DNA of 64,000 nt, from the NCBI RefSeq assembly GCF_013349995.1, contig NZ_JABVXF010000021.1:26781-90780 (forward strand). Reading direction: 5' to 3'. Position numbers and translations under genes: made by a program. This DNA comes from Pseudoalteromonas sp. 0303 (GTDB lineage: Bacteria > Pseudomonadota > Gammaproteobacteria > Enterobacterales > Alteromonadaceae). Below the pieces are notes generated by a model. It was not told the origin of the DNA and ran no database searches. It saw only the letters and a list, made by a program, of their open reading frames with translations. Below, one piece after another: positions 48,716-58,559 of this stretch; position 1 is the stretch's first letter, and each line of letters begins with the position of its first letter.

Positions 48716-49869
48716 GATAAAACCTGCTTTAGCGTATTTACGACCTCATCGTGCTGCTGGTCTGTCATACCATGGAACATTGGAATTGAGATTGCTTCTT
48801 GATAGTAGCGTTCAGATTCAGGGAAATCCCCCTCTTTGAATCCCATATTTTTATAATAAGGCTGCGTATGTACAGGAATATAATGTAGATTAACGCCAAT
48901 ACCGTGCTCTCTAAGCTCGTCAAATACTTGCTTATGTGATTTGTTGATATCAGCTAAATTCAACCTAATTACAAATAAATGTAAACCCGAGTAAGTGTCT
49001 GGTAACTGATACGGTAAAGTAATTGGTAAACCTGCAAGTTTTTCATAGTAACGATTTGCCAAGCGATGACGCGCTTCTACAAATTCGTTTAAGCGCGTCA
49101 TTTGGCTTACGCCTAATGCCGCTTGTAACTCGGTCATGCGGTAATTAAAACCCAAATCGATTTGTTGGTAATACCAACCACCGTGTGGTTCTTCAATCAT
49201 TAGCTCACTGTCTCTTGTGATGCCATGACTGCGTAACAGCGACATTTTTTGCGCTAACTCTGCATTGTTCGTTAATGCTGCGCCGCCTTCTGCGGTTGTT
49301 ACTATTTTAACGGGATGAAAACTAAACACCGTGATATCGGAGTAACGGCAATTACCAATAGGCTCGCCATGATATTTGCCACCAATTGCATGTGAGGCAT
49401 CTTCAATAACCGCAAAACCATATTCTTTGGCTAATGCATTAATTGCTTTCATGTCACATGGTTGACCACATAAATGCACAACGATTAATACCTTTGGCAA
49501 ACAATCACGCACTTTTGCATCCGCTAATTTCTCAGCAAGCTTAACCGGGCACAAATTATACGTTTGAGGGTCAATATCAACAAAGTCGACTTTTGCACCA
49601 CAATACAAACCACAATTAGCCGAAGCAACAAAAGTGACGGGTGTTGTCCACATCCAATCATCATTGCCTAAACCTAACGCTAAACAAGCAATATGTAAGG
49701 CCGAGGTTGCACTGTTTACCGCCAGCGCAAACTCTGCCCCCGTATGTTGAGTAAGTGAATTTTCAAAGGCAGGGACACATGGCCCTTGAGTTAAAAAGTC
49801 TGATTGTAAAACGTCAACAACGGCGTTTATATCTGCTTGTGTTATATCTTGTTTGCCATAAGGTATCAT
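48712..49869 (-). CDS. pseC: UDP-4-amino-4,6-dideoxy-N-acetyl-beta-L-altrosamine transaminase PseC
   Basis: 385-residue DegT/DnrJ/EryC1 aminotransferase: MIPYGKQDITQADINAVVDVL start, DASHAIGGKY, and the PLP lysine in FSFHPVKIVTTAEGG (~189). Uses glutamate to place a 4-amino group on the PseB product. Nine bases after pseB. Confidence 0.95.
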   Translation of the reverse strand: MIPYGKQDITQADINAVVDVLQSDFLTQGPCVPAFENSLTQHTGAEFALAVNSATSALHIACLALGLGNDDWMWTTPVTFVASANCGLYCGAKVDFVDIDPQTYNLCPVKLAEKLADAKVRDCLPKVLIVVHLCGQPCDMKAINALAKEYGFAVIEDASHAIGGKYHGEPIGNCRYSDITVFSFHPVKIVTTAEGGAALTNNAELAQKMSLLRSHGITRDSELMIEEPHGGWYYQQIDLGFNYRMTELQAALGVSQMTRLNEFVEARHRLANRYYEKLAGLPITLPYQLPDTYSGLHLFVIRLNLADINKSHKQVFDELREHGIGVNLHYIPVHTQPYYKNMGFKEGDFPESERYYQEAISIPMFHGMTDQQHDEVVNTLKQVLS

Positions 49870-49878
49870 AATTATTTT

Positions 49879-50892
49879 TTACACCTGAAAAGACTTATCT
49901 ACGTGCTCTACAATTAAATCGCGTAATGTTTCTACCGTTTCCCACTCTGTATTAGTACCTGAGTTATATTTAAAACCAAATGGTACTTTTTCTGCATTGT
50001 GGTGCTTCATAAATTCCTCTTCTGAATAGGTATATGAAACAGAAGGCAAAATTGCGTAGTAATGGCCCAAATCAATAGTATTTAATGAGTCAGTATCGGT
50101 GATCATTTCTTCGTGTAGTTTTTCACCTGGGCGAATGCCTACAATTTTTGTTTCACATTCTGGCGCAATAGCTTGTGCAATATCAGTAATTTTATATGAC
50201 GGTATCTTAGGTACAAAAATTTCGCCACCTAAGTGATGCTCTAGCGCGTACATCACCATATTTACGCCATCTTGAAGCGAAATATTAAATCTTGTCATTT
50301 CTTCGTGGGTGATCGGTAATACACCTTCTTTTCGCTTTTCAATAAAGAACGGAATTACAGAGCCGCGCGAGCCCATTACGTTACCGTAACGAACAACACT
50401 AAATTTAATATCTTTAGAGCCTTTAATGTTATTGGCTGCAGCAAATAGCTTGTCTGATGCAAGCTTAGTCGCACCATAAAGGTTGATTGGCGCACACGCT
50501 TTATCGGTAGACAATGCAACAACATCTTTTACACCACACGCTAGTGCAGCAGTTATCACGTTTTCAGCACCATCAACATTAGTGCGAATACATTCTGTTG
50601 GGTTATATTCAGCTGTATCTACTTGCTTAATTGCCGCTGCATGAATAATTACGTCAACACCTTCACACGCTTGCTGTAAACGATCACGATCGCGTACATC
50701 GCCTATAAAAAAGCGCAAATTTGGGTACTCGTTATGCGGATACTTTTGTTTGATGATTGATTGTTTCAATTCATCTCGTGAATAAATGATGATTTTTTTT
50801 ACATCTGGGTATCTGTTTAAAATCGTCTCGATAAACTTTTTACCAAACGAGCCTGTACCACCCGTGATTAATACTGTTTTGTTGTTAAGCAT
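49879..50892 (-). CDS. pseB: UDP-N-acetylglucosamine 4,6-dehydratase (inverting) PseB
   Basis: 337-residue SDR/FlaA1 enzyme: ITGGTGSFGKKFIETIL is the NADP loop, IHAAAIKQVDTAEYNPTECI the active-site region, and LYGATKLASDKLF carries the catalytic lysine of the variant YxxxK-type site. Performs the first pseudaminic acid step with C5 inversion. Overlaps the end of the 1204-residue gene by 25 bases, so it is co-translated with it. Confidence 0.95.
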   Translation of the reverse strand: MLNNKTVLITGGTGSFGKKFIETILNRYPDVKKIIIYSRDELKQSIIKQKYPHNEYPNLRFFIGDVRDRDRLQQACEGVDVIIHAAAIKQVDTAEYNPTECIRTNVDGAENVITAALACGVKDVVALSTDKACAPINLYGATKLASDKLFAAANNIKGSKDIKFSVVRYGNVMGSRGSVIPFFIEKRKEGVLPITHEEMTRFNISLQDGVNMVMYALEHHLGGEIFVPKIPSYKITDIAQAIAPECETKIVGIRPGEKLHEEMITDTDSLNTIDLGHYYAILPSVSYTYSEEEFMKHHNAEKVPFGFKYNSGTNTEWETVETLRDLIVEHVDKSFQV

Positions 50893-53800
50893 TTTATCCC
50901 CTCTAAATTAAAGTAATTGTGTAATTCGTCACTTAAGTTCGAAACTAAAGACTTTTTATCACCAAATGGTTCAGAAACTATATGAGTAATACTTTCAAAC
51001 CAAACGTCTGTGTTGTTTTCGTTTTTTATTCTCCAGCTAACTTCTGCTGAATTCCCCAAGCCAAAAGCAGGAACACCTAGTGCCCCAGCTAGCTCCAAAA
51101 CGGATGTGCAAGGCGCTATCACTAAATCTAAAGACATCATGAGGGCTGCAACACTATCAAAATCATTGTACTGATCGATACCTTCTATATTTAACAGTTT
51201 ATTAGGGTGATTTTTCTGAACCCATTCAAGTTCTGCTTGACATTCATCATATTGCAAATTGACAAAAATTATGTCTTCCAATTCAAACAATGGAGCTAAC
51301 TCTTGAATACTTAGATAATGAATTTGCCTTGTAAAAGAAGTCAGGCTACTTCTCCAGTTAACGCCAACTAACTTTTTGCCTTTTGGTAGTAACTTAGTGT
51401 ACTTTTCAATCAACTCAGGTTTAGGGCGAAAAATAGCTTCTCCATTAAAATCACAGTAATCTCTTCTAAAAGTTGAAATCAAATCACATAGCAATATAGT
51501 TGATTTTGCACTTTCTATGATTGGAAGGCTATTGTTATCTAATATAGCTCGTAGGTTTGAGTCAGGTAGTTTATCGTAATTTGTAATTGGATTATTAGCG
51601 TCAAAATCTCTTACTCTTGCTACTGGTATAAAGTCAATTTCAGGAAAAGAGCGCTTTAATATAGTGTGTAGTCTTTTTTCACATGTAAAGCGAACATTTT
51701 GCGCACCAAAATAATTAACAATATCCTTATACAAGGATGCAAATCTAATTTCATCTCCTGGACCATAGGCTGAAATAACTATCAAATCCTCAGAAGCTAG
51801 TTCAAGATCTTCCTTTGCTTTATAATTGTCAAAAAGGTGTAATAACTTCTTTCTGAAAGGAGTCTCGAGATAACAATCATAAGCCTCTCCAATTTTTCCT
51901 GTTCCTAACAGGCTCGGCATTTTTAGCGTACTAGCTAGTATCAACCCCTTGCTTTCATATAGCCCTAATAACTCATTAACTTCTTCGAAATTGCCAACTT
52001 GATTACTTAAGCGCGTAACCTCTTTGAAAACAGGCAGGGTTGGAGTTTTCAAAAGGAAATCTTTTAAAATGTGAAGTGCCTCTGTATGGTTGCCTTGCCC
52101 ACTTAAAGCTAAAGCATAAAGTATACACAGCTTTTCTGTAACTCCTTTATCTAGAATAGCTTTTTTAATTAGTAACAAAGCTTTACTGTATTCACCAATT
52201 TCTAATAGAAGCACAACTCTTTTTTCAATCAAGTTGTTATCAAGCAAAGCTCCTTTATAAAAGTGCTCAATACCAAAATATCCTAAGAAATTACACTCAG
52301 TGGAAAACGCTTTTAAGTTTTTTTGTGTTGTTAGAACTTTCTCAGGTTTTAAATTCTGTTCAAGCGCTAGGAGTTCGAATAAATATTCACTATCGTGGGA
52401 TTTCTTTAACTTAGGTGATATCCTTATCAAGTCAGAACATTTAGCCAAAGCTTTACGGTTAAATGATAATACGTTGATATCTTTGATTAAGTTATATATA
52501 TAGTAAGCATCTTCAAAAAGTGACAACAATTCTAGCGTTTCTGCCAATTTCAGCATTATTAGCAAAGGGTTGCTTGTTGATACAAGATATGAATGTAGAA
52601 CAGGGGTGAGTTCTTTTAGTTTACCACTTTCTTGAAGGGTATTTATAAAATCAATATTTAACTCGTTAAGTTTAGTTTTCTTGAGTAAATTACTCAGGCC
52701 TTCTTTTTCAACAAAGTGAATATCGTCAAAAGCTAATTCAAAGTCACCACTTTTAGAGAATAGCCAGCGATAATGCTCACTTAAATCTAAATCTAAATCC
52801 AAATCATCTTTAGTACTCTCATGCAGAACATTTAATACGTTATTAAATGTCGCCAATGAAACACTGTTCCTTACTTTTGTTAAATATAACTCAATTGCAC
52901 CGCTAAATTTTAGAAAGTTACACACTAACAATATGAGCGAAGTATTGTAATGCTCACAACCTACTCTAACTAGCTTATTTAACGGAGCATTCCGAACCAA
53001 GTTTAGAATTGCCTTTTCTGATTCAAGTCCAACTAAGCTATTTATTGCCTGTATTTCTGAATTAGAACTCTCTGGGGAGTATATATCTCTGCGTTGATGT
53101 TCTAGTAATTTTTTATCCGATACTATCTTTGTAGCGGAACTTAAAAGCCCTTCATAACTATTATCTAAATCAGCTAGGTACCTAGGATACAAGAGATAAG
53201 CACCTGCAAAAAGCTCCTCTAGAGTCAAAGAACGCTTCCTTCTTTCCAAGTTAACTCTATCATCTGTCACCCCCCACCCCGAATAAAAAGGCGCTCCGAC
53301 TGTAGTGACCTTCACTCCCCGAATAATTGCCTCAAACCCAGATAACGAACTAATAGTGTAAACATGCTCTACAGACTCTAAAAACTCAATAAAAGAAATG
53401 TCTGGTGGAGATATTGTTGCGTACTTTTCAACTTTTCTACTTTTAAATGCTGATTGTTGAAAACCTTTATATACTTCAGGGTGTGGGCGATAAATTATTT
53501 CGCAATCAGGGTTTTCATATGCTGCTAGCTTCACTAACTCTTCAGAACTCCAAGCATCAGGGTTTCCATATTTAATAGAAGCATCGCCATCAACTTGGCC
53601 AAGCACTGCCACTATTTTCTTGTCCTTAAAAGCTTTATTTAGCTCCATTTTACTAGTTGTTGGTAGATTATACTTAGAGAGTTTTAACTTCTTAATGACC
53701 TCCAATGAAGCTCGTGCTTGTAAAATCAAATTAGGATTAGATTTAAAATCATACGTGTTATATATATTTTCAATATCAGAAGGCTCATTGCAATTGTAAT

Positions 53801-54482
53801 AAAAGCCTGTTTTATCCAAAATAAGTGAATATGGCGTTGAATGTTGAGCACCTAATTTTGCTGAACGAATAAACCCATCTTCCATACGGTAAATCGGTAA
53901 ATTATTCTTTTTGGCATAGTGTGTAATTGCGCTAGATTCGGTATAGCCCCAAACAATGATTACAGATGGTTTCACTGTAAGCTTTGCGAGCTTTTTAACC
54001 GCCCTTGAGCTCATTAGCTTTCTGGGTAAAAATGCTGTTCTATATTCTGGCAAATAATCTGCTGAAAAACCTAATTTCCAATCATTAAATCCTACCATTA
54101 AAGCAATTGGTTTTTCTTGTTCGTTTTGCCAGTTATCACCAACTAAATACAACTTCTCATAACCTGAGTTTTCACCAAGAACTTTATAAGAGTCATGTAC
54201 AAAATAGTCATACTCAGTGCCTTTTGGAACTTTTTTACTATAAAAGTCTTTAACTCTTTGGCTTACATACAACTCTGACAGCTTCTTAACTTCAAGGGTC
54301 TCTTTAGCTAGGCCACTGCTATAAATTTTTTGAAACCTATAACGCCATACGTTACTGAAGATAAAATGCTCCTTTTCCCTAAAGTTTTTAATGCCATGAT
54401 AAGTAACATCAGCAAGCGCTCTGGTATTCGTTTTATCAATAAGTTTATTTATCAACTTTTTGGTTTTGTTAACGTCTAACAT
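50868..54482 (-). CDS. KpsC-like domain fused to a TPR-like region and a GT9-like C-terminal domain
   Basis: 1204 residues in three blocks. Residues ~1-445 resemble one KpsC/LipA module: EDGFIRS (201-207), GQVDGDASIKYG (295-306), YRPHPEVYKG (331-340), SSLSGFEAIIRG (378-389), FYSGWGVTDDR (399-409). Residues ~450-870 are helical and repeat-like (TPR type). Residues ~900-1190 resemble GT9/heptosyltransferase or TPR-linked OGT-like transferases: GPGDEIRFASLYKDI, VNWRSSLTSF, MSLDLVIAPCTSVLELAGALG. KpsC normally has two KpsC-type modules and no GT9-like part. First gene of the pse run. KpsC uses CMP-Kdo, so this may use CMP-pseudaminic acid; that is inference. No signal peptide. Confidence 0.75.
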   Translation of the reverse strand: MLDVNKTKKLINKLIDKTNTRALADVTYHGIKNFREKEHFIFSNVWRYRFQKIYSSGLAKETLEVKKLSELYVSQRVKDFYSKKVPKGTEYDYFVHDSYKVLGENSGYEKLYLVGDNWQNEQEKPIALMVGFNDWKLGFSADYLPEYRTAFLPRKLMSSRAVKKLAKLTVKPSVIIVWGYTESSAITHYAKKNNLPIYRMEDGFIRSAKLGAQHSTPYSLILDKTGFYYNCNEPSDIENIYNTYDFKSNPNLILQARASLEVIKKLKLSKYNLPTTSKMELNKAFKDKKIVAVLGQVDGDASIKYGNPDAWSSEELVKLAAYENPDCEIIYRPHPEVYKGFQQSAFKSRKVEKYATISPPDISFIEFLESVEHVYTISSLSGFEAIIRGVKVTTVGAPFYSGWGVTDDRVNLERRKRSLTLEELFAGAYLLYPRYLADLDNSYEGLLSSATKIVSDKKLLEHQRRDIYSPESSNSEIQAINSLVGLESEKAILNLVRNAPLNKLVRVGCEHYNTSLILLVCNFLKFSGAIELYLTKVRNSVSLATFNNVLNVLHESTKDDLDLDLDLSEHYRWLFSKSGDFELAFDDIHFVEKEGLSNLLKKTKLNELNIDFINTLQESGKLKELTPVLHSYLVSTSNPLLIMLKLAETLELLSLFEDAYYIYNLIKDINVLSFNRKALAKCSDLIRISPKLKKSHDSEYLFELLALEQNLKPEKVLTTQKNLKAFSTECNFLGYFGIEHFYKGALLDNNLIEKRVVLLLEIGEYSKALLLIKKAILDKGVTEKLCILYALALSGQGNHTEALHILKDFLLKTPTLPVFKEVTRLSNQVGNFEEVNELLGLYESKGLILASTLKMPSLLGTGKIGEAYDCYLETPFRKKLLHLFDNYKAKEDLELASEDLIVISAYGPGDEIRFASLYKDIVNYFGAQNVRFTCEKRLHTILKRSFPEIDFIPVARVRDFDANNPITNYDKLPDSNLRAILDNNSLPIIESAKSTILLCDLISTFRRDYCDFNGEAIFRPKPELIEKYTKLLPKGKKLVGVNWRSSLTSFTRQIHYLSIQELAPLFELEDIIFVNLQYDECQAELEWVQKNHPNKLLNIEGIDQYNDFDSVAALMMSLDLVIAPCTSVLELAGALGVPAFGLGNSAEVSWRIKNENNTDVWFESITHIVSEPFGDKKSLVSNLSDELHNYFNLEGIKCLTTKQY

Positions 54483-54714
54483 GGTTTTCCCTTAGGTGTT
54501 GTACTGCTGTTTTACAACATTACAACTGGATCATAATCTTTAACTAATAATGGAAAATTTATCCATCATTTATTTTGTATTTCGCGGTAACACATCAATG
54601 CGTGTTATGTAGCATCACAATGCTCTGCTACTCCAAATTAAATAAATTCTGCAATAGGCTTTGTATATATTTCAACGGTAACAATCTTTAATGAAATATA
54701 TGCTTCAACGGCTA

Positions 54715-55830
54715 TTATGTTTGTTCTGTTATATACCGTTTTACCCTTAATAAGTTAATCCGCTGTTTTATATACTTGTACAGCGTGTTTGCAACTGCTT
54801 TGCGAGTTGCAATTTGCTGGTTAAATTTAAGCTCAGCAATTAGCTCTAAACTTGCTTTTTCATTGTATTGCGGCACACAAAAAGGGGGGTCTACAGCTAC
54901 TTTATGCACAGCGTCTGAAGATGAATATACGCTTTCACCAAACGCCATTACCGGTTTTCTAAACGCCAAGGCTTGGATTAACGCTGTGCTATTTATTCCT
55001 ATAACAATATCACTTTCGGCAATTTTGCTTTTAATATCGCCGCTCGCATCAAATATAAAGTCTTTTCTATTACTTTTTAGCGCGTAATTATACGTAGCTT
55101 TCGGATGAGGTCTAACAATTATTTCCACATTTTTGTCTGGCAACCAATCAGCTAAAAAGTCGATAAACGCTTGCATTGATGAAAACGGAGAGTGGTTGAG
55201 TATGTTTGAATCTGTATCTACCTGAAGTGGCACTAAAATTTTTAGTGTATTACTAGCACAATTTACTCGTAAATAATCTTTCGTGTACTCAGTAATAAAC
55301 CCGCTTACTTTTTCCAACTCACTGTGGTTGAGTGCTGGCGGGCAGGTTTTGGCAAGTAGGCTTTTGCCATTCACCCCATAAGGATCAATATAAATGCTAT
55401 TAGATTGATCAAACCAGCCTACTTCGGCAAATTGTTTTTGTATATTTGGGTAAGTTTGTAAACAGCTTAAAAAGGTTTGCTGATATTCAAAATTACCATT
55501 CCATATCAACACTTCATCAAACTGATTATTAACTAAAACACTGTGGTAAAACTGGGTTCTTCTGGGTTGTTGTTCTTGCCACTCAGTTGAAAGCACCTTT
55601 TCTTGCTTTAAATAAAAGACATTTTCAAACTGCGTAAAATTAATATATTTCGCGATGGTATGTTCGTGGTGCGAATAACCAACAAACTTTGCATTAAGAA
55701 AAACACATACTTGGTTTTCTAAAATAATGCTCACTTTATAGTTTTTAGATATGTACCGCGCTACCAATTGATTTATAATCGGCGCTCGGTGTTTATTGGC
55801 AAGTGGAAGGTAAATAAGAAGATGTTTCAC
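54715..55830 (-). CDS. KpsS/LipB-like capsule synthesis protein, paralogue of the 42374 gene
   Basis: 371 residues: VPLQVDTDSNILNHSPFSS (200-218), RPHPKATYNYALKS (240-253), VIGINSTALIQALAFRKPV. These match the capsule-synthesis (KpsS/KpsC) family and the protein at 42374 motif for motif. Upstream of the 1204-residue gene by a 232-base gap without a gene. Two KpsS-like genes in one locus is unusual, because one KpsS and one KpsC normally make the Kdo linker. One copy may have changed acceptor or donor. Nothing resembling a ribosome site decides the start, but MKHLLIYLPL matches the start of the paralogue. Confidence 0.72.
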   Translation of the reverse strand: MKHLLIYLPLANKHRAPIINQLVARYISKNYKVSIILENQVCVFLNAKFVGYSHHEHTIAKYINFTQFENVFYLKQEKVLSTEWQEQQPRRTQFYHSVLVNNQFDEVLIWNGNFEYQQTFLSCLQTYPNIQKQFAEVGWFDQSNSIYIDPYGVNGKSLLAKTCPPALNHSELEKVSGFITEYTKDYLRVNCASNTLKILVPLQVDTDSNILNHSPFSSMQAFIDFLADWLPDKNVEIIVRPHPKATYNYALKSNRKDFIFDASGDIKSKIAESDIVIGINSTALIQALAFRKPVMAFGESVYSSSDAVHKVAVDPPFCVPQYNEKASLELIAELKFNQQIATRKAVANTLYKYIKQRINLLRVKRYITEQT

Positions 55831-55906
55831 AAAGATTTAAGCTTTAATGTCCGTTTTAAATTATATGGCAACTTTGTTTTTCAAAGAAAGTCTTTTAATA
55901 TACTAA

Positions 55907-55950
55907 GATTCCCTCTTAGGGTGCTGATGATTCCCTCTTAGGGCGCTGAT
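55907..55950. repeat. 22-bp tandem duplication upstream of a glycosyltransferase
   Basis: GATTCCCTCTTAGGGtGCTGAT is repeated immediately as GATTCCCTCTTAGGGcGCTGAT, differing at one base, and a third GATT begins at 55951. Each copy has a CCCT-ctt-AGGG inverted repeat. It lies 74 bases before the GT4 start at 56025. Confidence 0.85.
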
Positions 55951-56024
55951 GATTGTATCTATTTAACACAATAATTACAATCCCACACCCTAATAATTAT
56001 AGGTTATCCGAACAGGAACTAAGT

Positions 56025-57095
56025 ATGACCATTTTGTACGACTTTATAGAAGTTGCAGGCGGTGCAGAGAAAGTGTCTGTAGAGCTAGCAAATTCATTAA
56101 AGTGCCCTCTAGTTGTTAGTGGCATTAACGATCAAGCTATCGATTTATTGCCAAAAATTGAAAATGAAATAATAACCTTGGGAAACTTAACAGCTTTACC
56201 TGTCTGGAAGTCAATAAAATCAATTAAGCTATTTGAGCAAATCAACCCAGACTACTTAGCAGCAGATAAAGTTCTTTTTTCTGGAAGTAATGCTCCCATT
56301 GCGGTACAACACTCTTGCGCAGCTAAAAATTTTTATTACTGCCATACACCACCTAGGTTTGCTTATGATCTCTTCGATTACTATCAAAACACTCTACCAA
56401 GCTGGCAAGCACTTATAATTAAAAAACTAGCGCAAACAGTGAAAAGAAAATATGAACCAGCAATTCAGCAAATGGATCATGTGTATGCTAATTCACATAA
56501 TGTAAAAAACCGTTTAAAGAAATACTTAAATGTAGAATCAACGGTAATTTACCCCCCAGTTGATATTAGCCGATACTTTAATTCATCAAATAATGGTTAC
56601 TACTTATCAACAGCTCGCTTGGAAGAATATAAACGAGTTGAGCTAATTGTTGATGCTTTTAAAGAGATGCCTAGTAAAGAACTAGTAATGATCTCTGGGG
56701 GAAGTCTTCTTAAAAAGCTACAGGAAAGTGCTAAAGGTTACTCAAATATCAGTATTGTGGGCTGGACAGAGCAAACAAAATTGTACCAATATATTGCCGA
56801 ATGTATAGCGACAATTTACATCCCCGTCGATGAAGATTTTGGCATGTCTCCTGTTGAGTCTATGGCCGCGGGAAAACCTGTAATTGGCGTTAGTGAAGGT
56901 GGTGTTAAAGAAACTGTAGTCGATTCTGTTACGGGCATACTTATACCTCCATCCCCAACAAAAGAAGATCTTATAAACGCAGTTATTAAACTTGATCAAA
57001 ATGCGGCGAATAAAATGAAAAGTGCTTGCGTAGAAAGAGCTAATCAATTTAAACCGCGTCATTTTTTTGATAAATTCAGAGACATAATGCTGTAA
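56025..57095 (+). CDS. GT4 family glycosyltransferase (mannosyltransferase-like)
   Basis: 356 residues from the ATG at 56025, which has AGGA seven bases upstream and puts LYDFIEVAGGAEKVSVELA at the normal N-terminal place; the longer frame from 55953 has no site. GT-B fold with YYCHTPPRFAYDLFDYY and EDFGMSPVESMAAGKPV donor motif. The YCHTPPRF segment is shared with mannosyltransferase-like GT4 enzymes. Immediately before manC and manB, so mannose from GDP-mannose is a likely substrate. Confidence 0.87.
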   Translation: MTILYDFIEVAGGAEKVSVELANSLKCPLVVSGINDQAIDLLPKIENEIITLGNLTALPVWKSIKSIKLFEQINPDYLAADKVLFSGSNAPIAVQHSCAAKNFYYCHTPPRFAYDLFDYYQNTLPSWQALIIKKLAQTVKRKYEPAIQQMDHVYANSHNVKNRLKKYLNVESTVIYPPVDISRYFNSSNNGYYLSTARLEEYKRVELIVDAFKEMPSKELVMISGGSLLKKLQESAKGYSNISIVGWTEQTKLYQYIAECIATIYIPVDEDFGMSPVESMAAGKPVIGVSEGGVKETVVDSVTGILIPPSPTKEDLINAVIKLDQNAANKMKSACVERANQFKPRHFFDKFRDIML

Positions 57096-57139
57096 CTTAA
57101 TGGTTACTTCTAAAAATAACTTTATTAAGAAAAGATCTT

Positions 57140-58558
57140 ATGATTTTACCAATAATTCTAGCTGGCGGGTCTGGTTCTCGTTTATGGCCTATGTCTCGTA
57201 GTAATTACCCTAAGCAATTTCTTTCCCTCGATGGAAAGCTAACTATGTTACAACAAACATTACAGCGCCTTGATGGATTAAATGCACAACCACCTATGGT
57301 CGTTTGTAACGAAGAACATCGCTTCATTACTGCAGAGCAAATTCGTCAACTAGGGATTACTCACAGTGGTATTTTCCTAGAGCCTATGGGTAGAAATACA
57401 GCACCAGCAATAGCACTTGCGGCATTTAAAGCACTCGAAAATAACGATGATCCGTGCTTACTCGTTTTGCCTGCCGATCATGTTATAGATGATAACGAAA
57501 TTTTTCAGCGCAGTATTGAATGCGCAAAGGCGTTAGCAAGCGAAGAAAAACTTGTTACTTTTGGCATTGTTGCGAATAAACCTGAAACAGGCTATGGCTA
57601 TATTAAACGAGGAAAAGCTCTCAGCCATCAAGACGCTTATCAAGTTAATAGCTTTATTGAAAAACCAGATGCTAAAAAAGCGGCTGAGCTGATTGCTACT
57701 GGCTCATATTATTGGAACTCAGGCATCTTCATGTTTAAAGCAAGTAGCTATTTAAGAGAATTAAAAACTTTCTACCCAGAAATCTATGCAGCTTGCGAAA
57801 AAGCGATAAAAATTCAAAAAAATGATATGGACTTTATTAGAATTGATAAAGAGGCATTTGAGCTATGCCCTAGTCAATCAATAGACTATGCCGTTATGGA
57901 GAAGACTGAAAGTGCGGCAGTCGTTCCTTTAGATACTCAGTGGAGCGATGTAGGTAGCTTTTCTGCGTTGTGGGATATTTCAGAAAAAGACTCTGATGGC
58001 AATGCAATATTCGGTGATGTGAAGTGTTTTAACACTCAGAACTCGCTCATTTTTGGCGACAGTAAACTTGTAACGACTTTAAATGTACAAGATTTAGTCA
58101 TAGTTAATACTAAAGATGCCATTCTCGTCGCAAATAGAAATAACTCTCAAGACATTAAGCATATTGTTAACCTATTAAAAGATGAAGAGCGTTCTGAAGT
58201 CACTGTTCATCGAGAAGTTTATCGCCCATGGGGAAAATATGATTCAATTGATAATGGAGAGCGCTTCCAAGTTAAACGTATAACTGTTAAGCCTGGTGGG
58301 AAATTGTCAGTTCAAATGCACCATCACAGAGCTGAACACTGGATAGTTGTTTCTGGAACCGCTAAAGTTCAAGTAAATAATGACATTAAGCTCATTACAG
58401 AAAATGAATCTGTATATATACCTATAGCCGCAGTGCATGCATTAGAAAACCCAGGAAAAGTAAACCTTGAACTCATTGAGGTTCAGTCAGGCTCTTACTT
58501 AGGCGAGGATGATATAGTTCGCTTCGAAGATAAATACGGCAGAGTGAAGGAAGTTTAG
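57140..58558 (+). CDS. manC: mannose-1-phosphate guanylyltransferase / mannose-6-phosphate isomerase
   Basis: 472 residues, bifunctional type II. Guanylyltransferase part (~1-290): [31 protein letters not shown]-terminal cupin isomerase part (~345-470): [20 protein letters not shown] and [20 protein letters not shown]. Converts mannose 1-phosphate and GTP to GDP-mannose. One base separates it from manB. Confidence 0.95.
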   Translation: MILPIILAGGSGSRLWPMSRSNYPKQFLSLDGKLTMLQQTLQRLDGLNAQPPMVVCNEEHRFITAEQIRQLGITHSGIFLEPMGRNTAPAIALAAFKALENNDDPCLLVLPADHVIDDNEIFQRSIECAKALASEEKLVTFGIVANKPETGYGYIKRGKALSHQDAYQVNSFIEKPDAKKAAELIATGSYYWNSGIFMFKASSYLRELKTFYPEIYAACEKAIKIQKNDMDFIRIDKEAFELCPSQSIDYAVMEKTESAAVVPLDTQWSDVGSFSALWDISEKDSDGNAIFGDVKCFNTQNSLIFGDSKLVTTLNVQDLVIVNTKDAILVANRNNSQDIKHIVNLLKDEERSEVTVHREVYRPWGKYDSIDNGERFQVKRITVKPGGKLSVQMHHHRAEHWIVVSGTAKVQVNNDIKLITENESVYIPIAAVHALENPGKVNLELIEVQSGSYLGEDDIVRFEDKYGRVKEV

Positions 58559-58559
58559 G

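Noticed and set aside
56742..57062. 106-codon minus-strand frame
   Set aside because: Antisense to the conserved donor-binding half of the GT4 gene.
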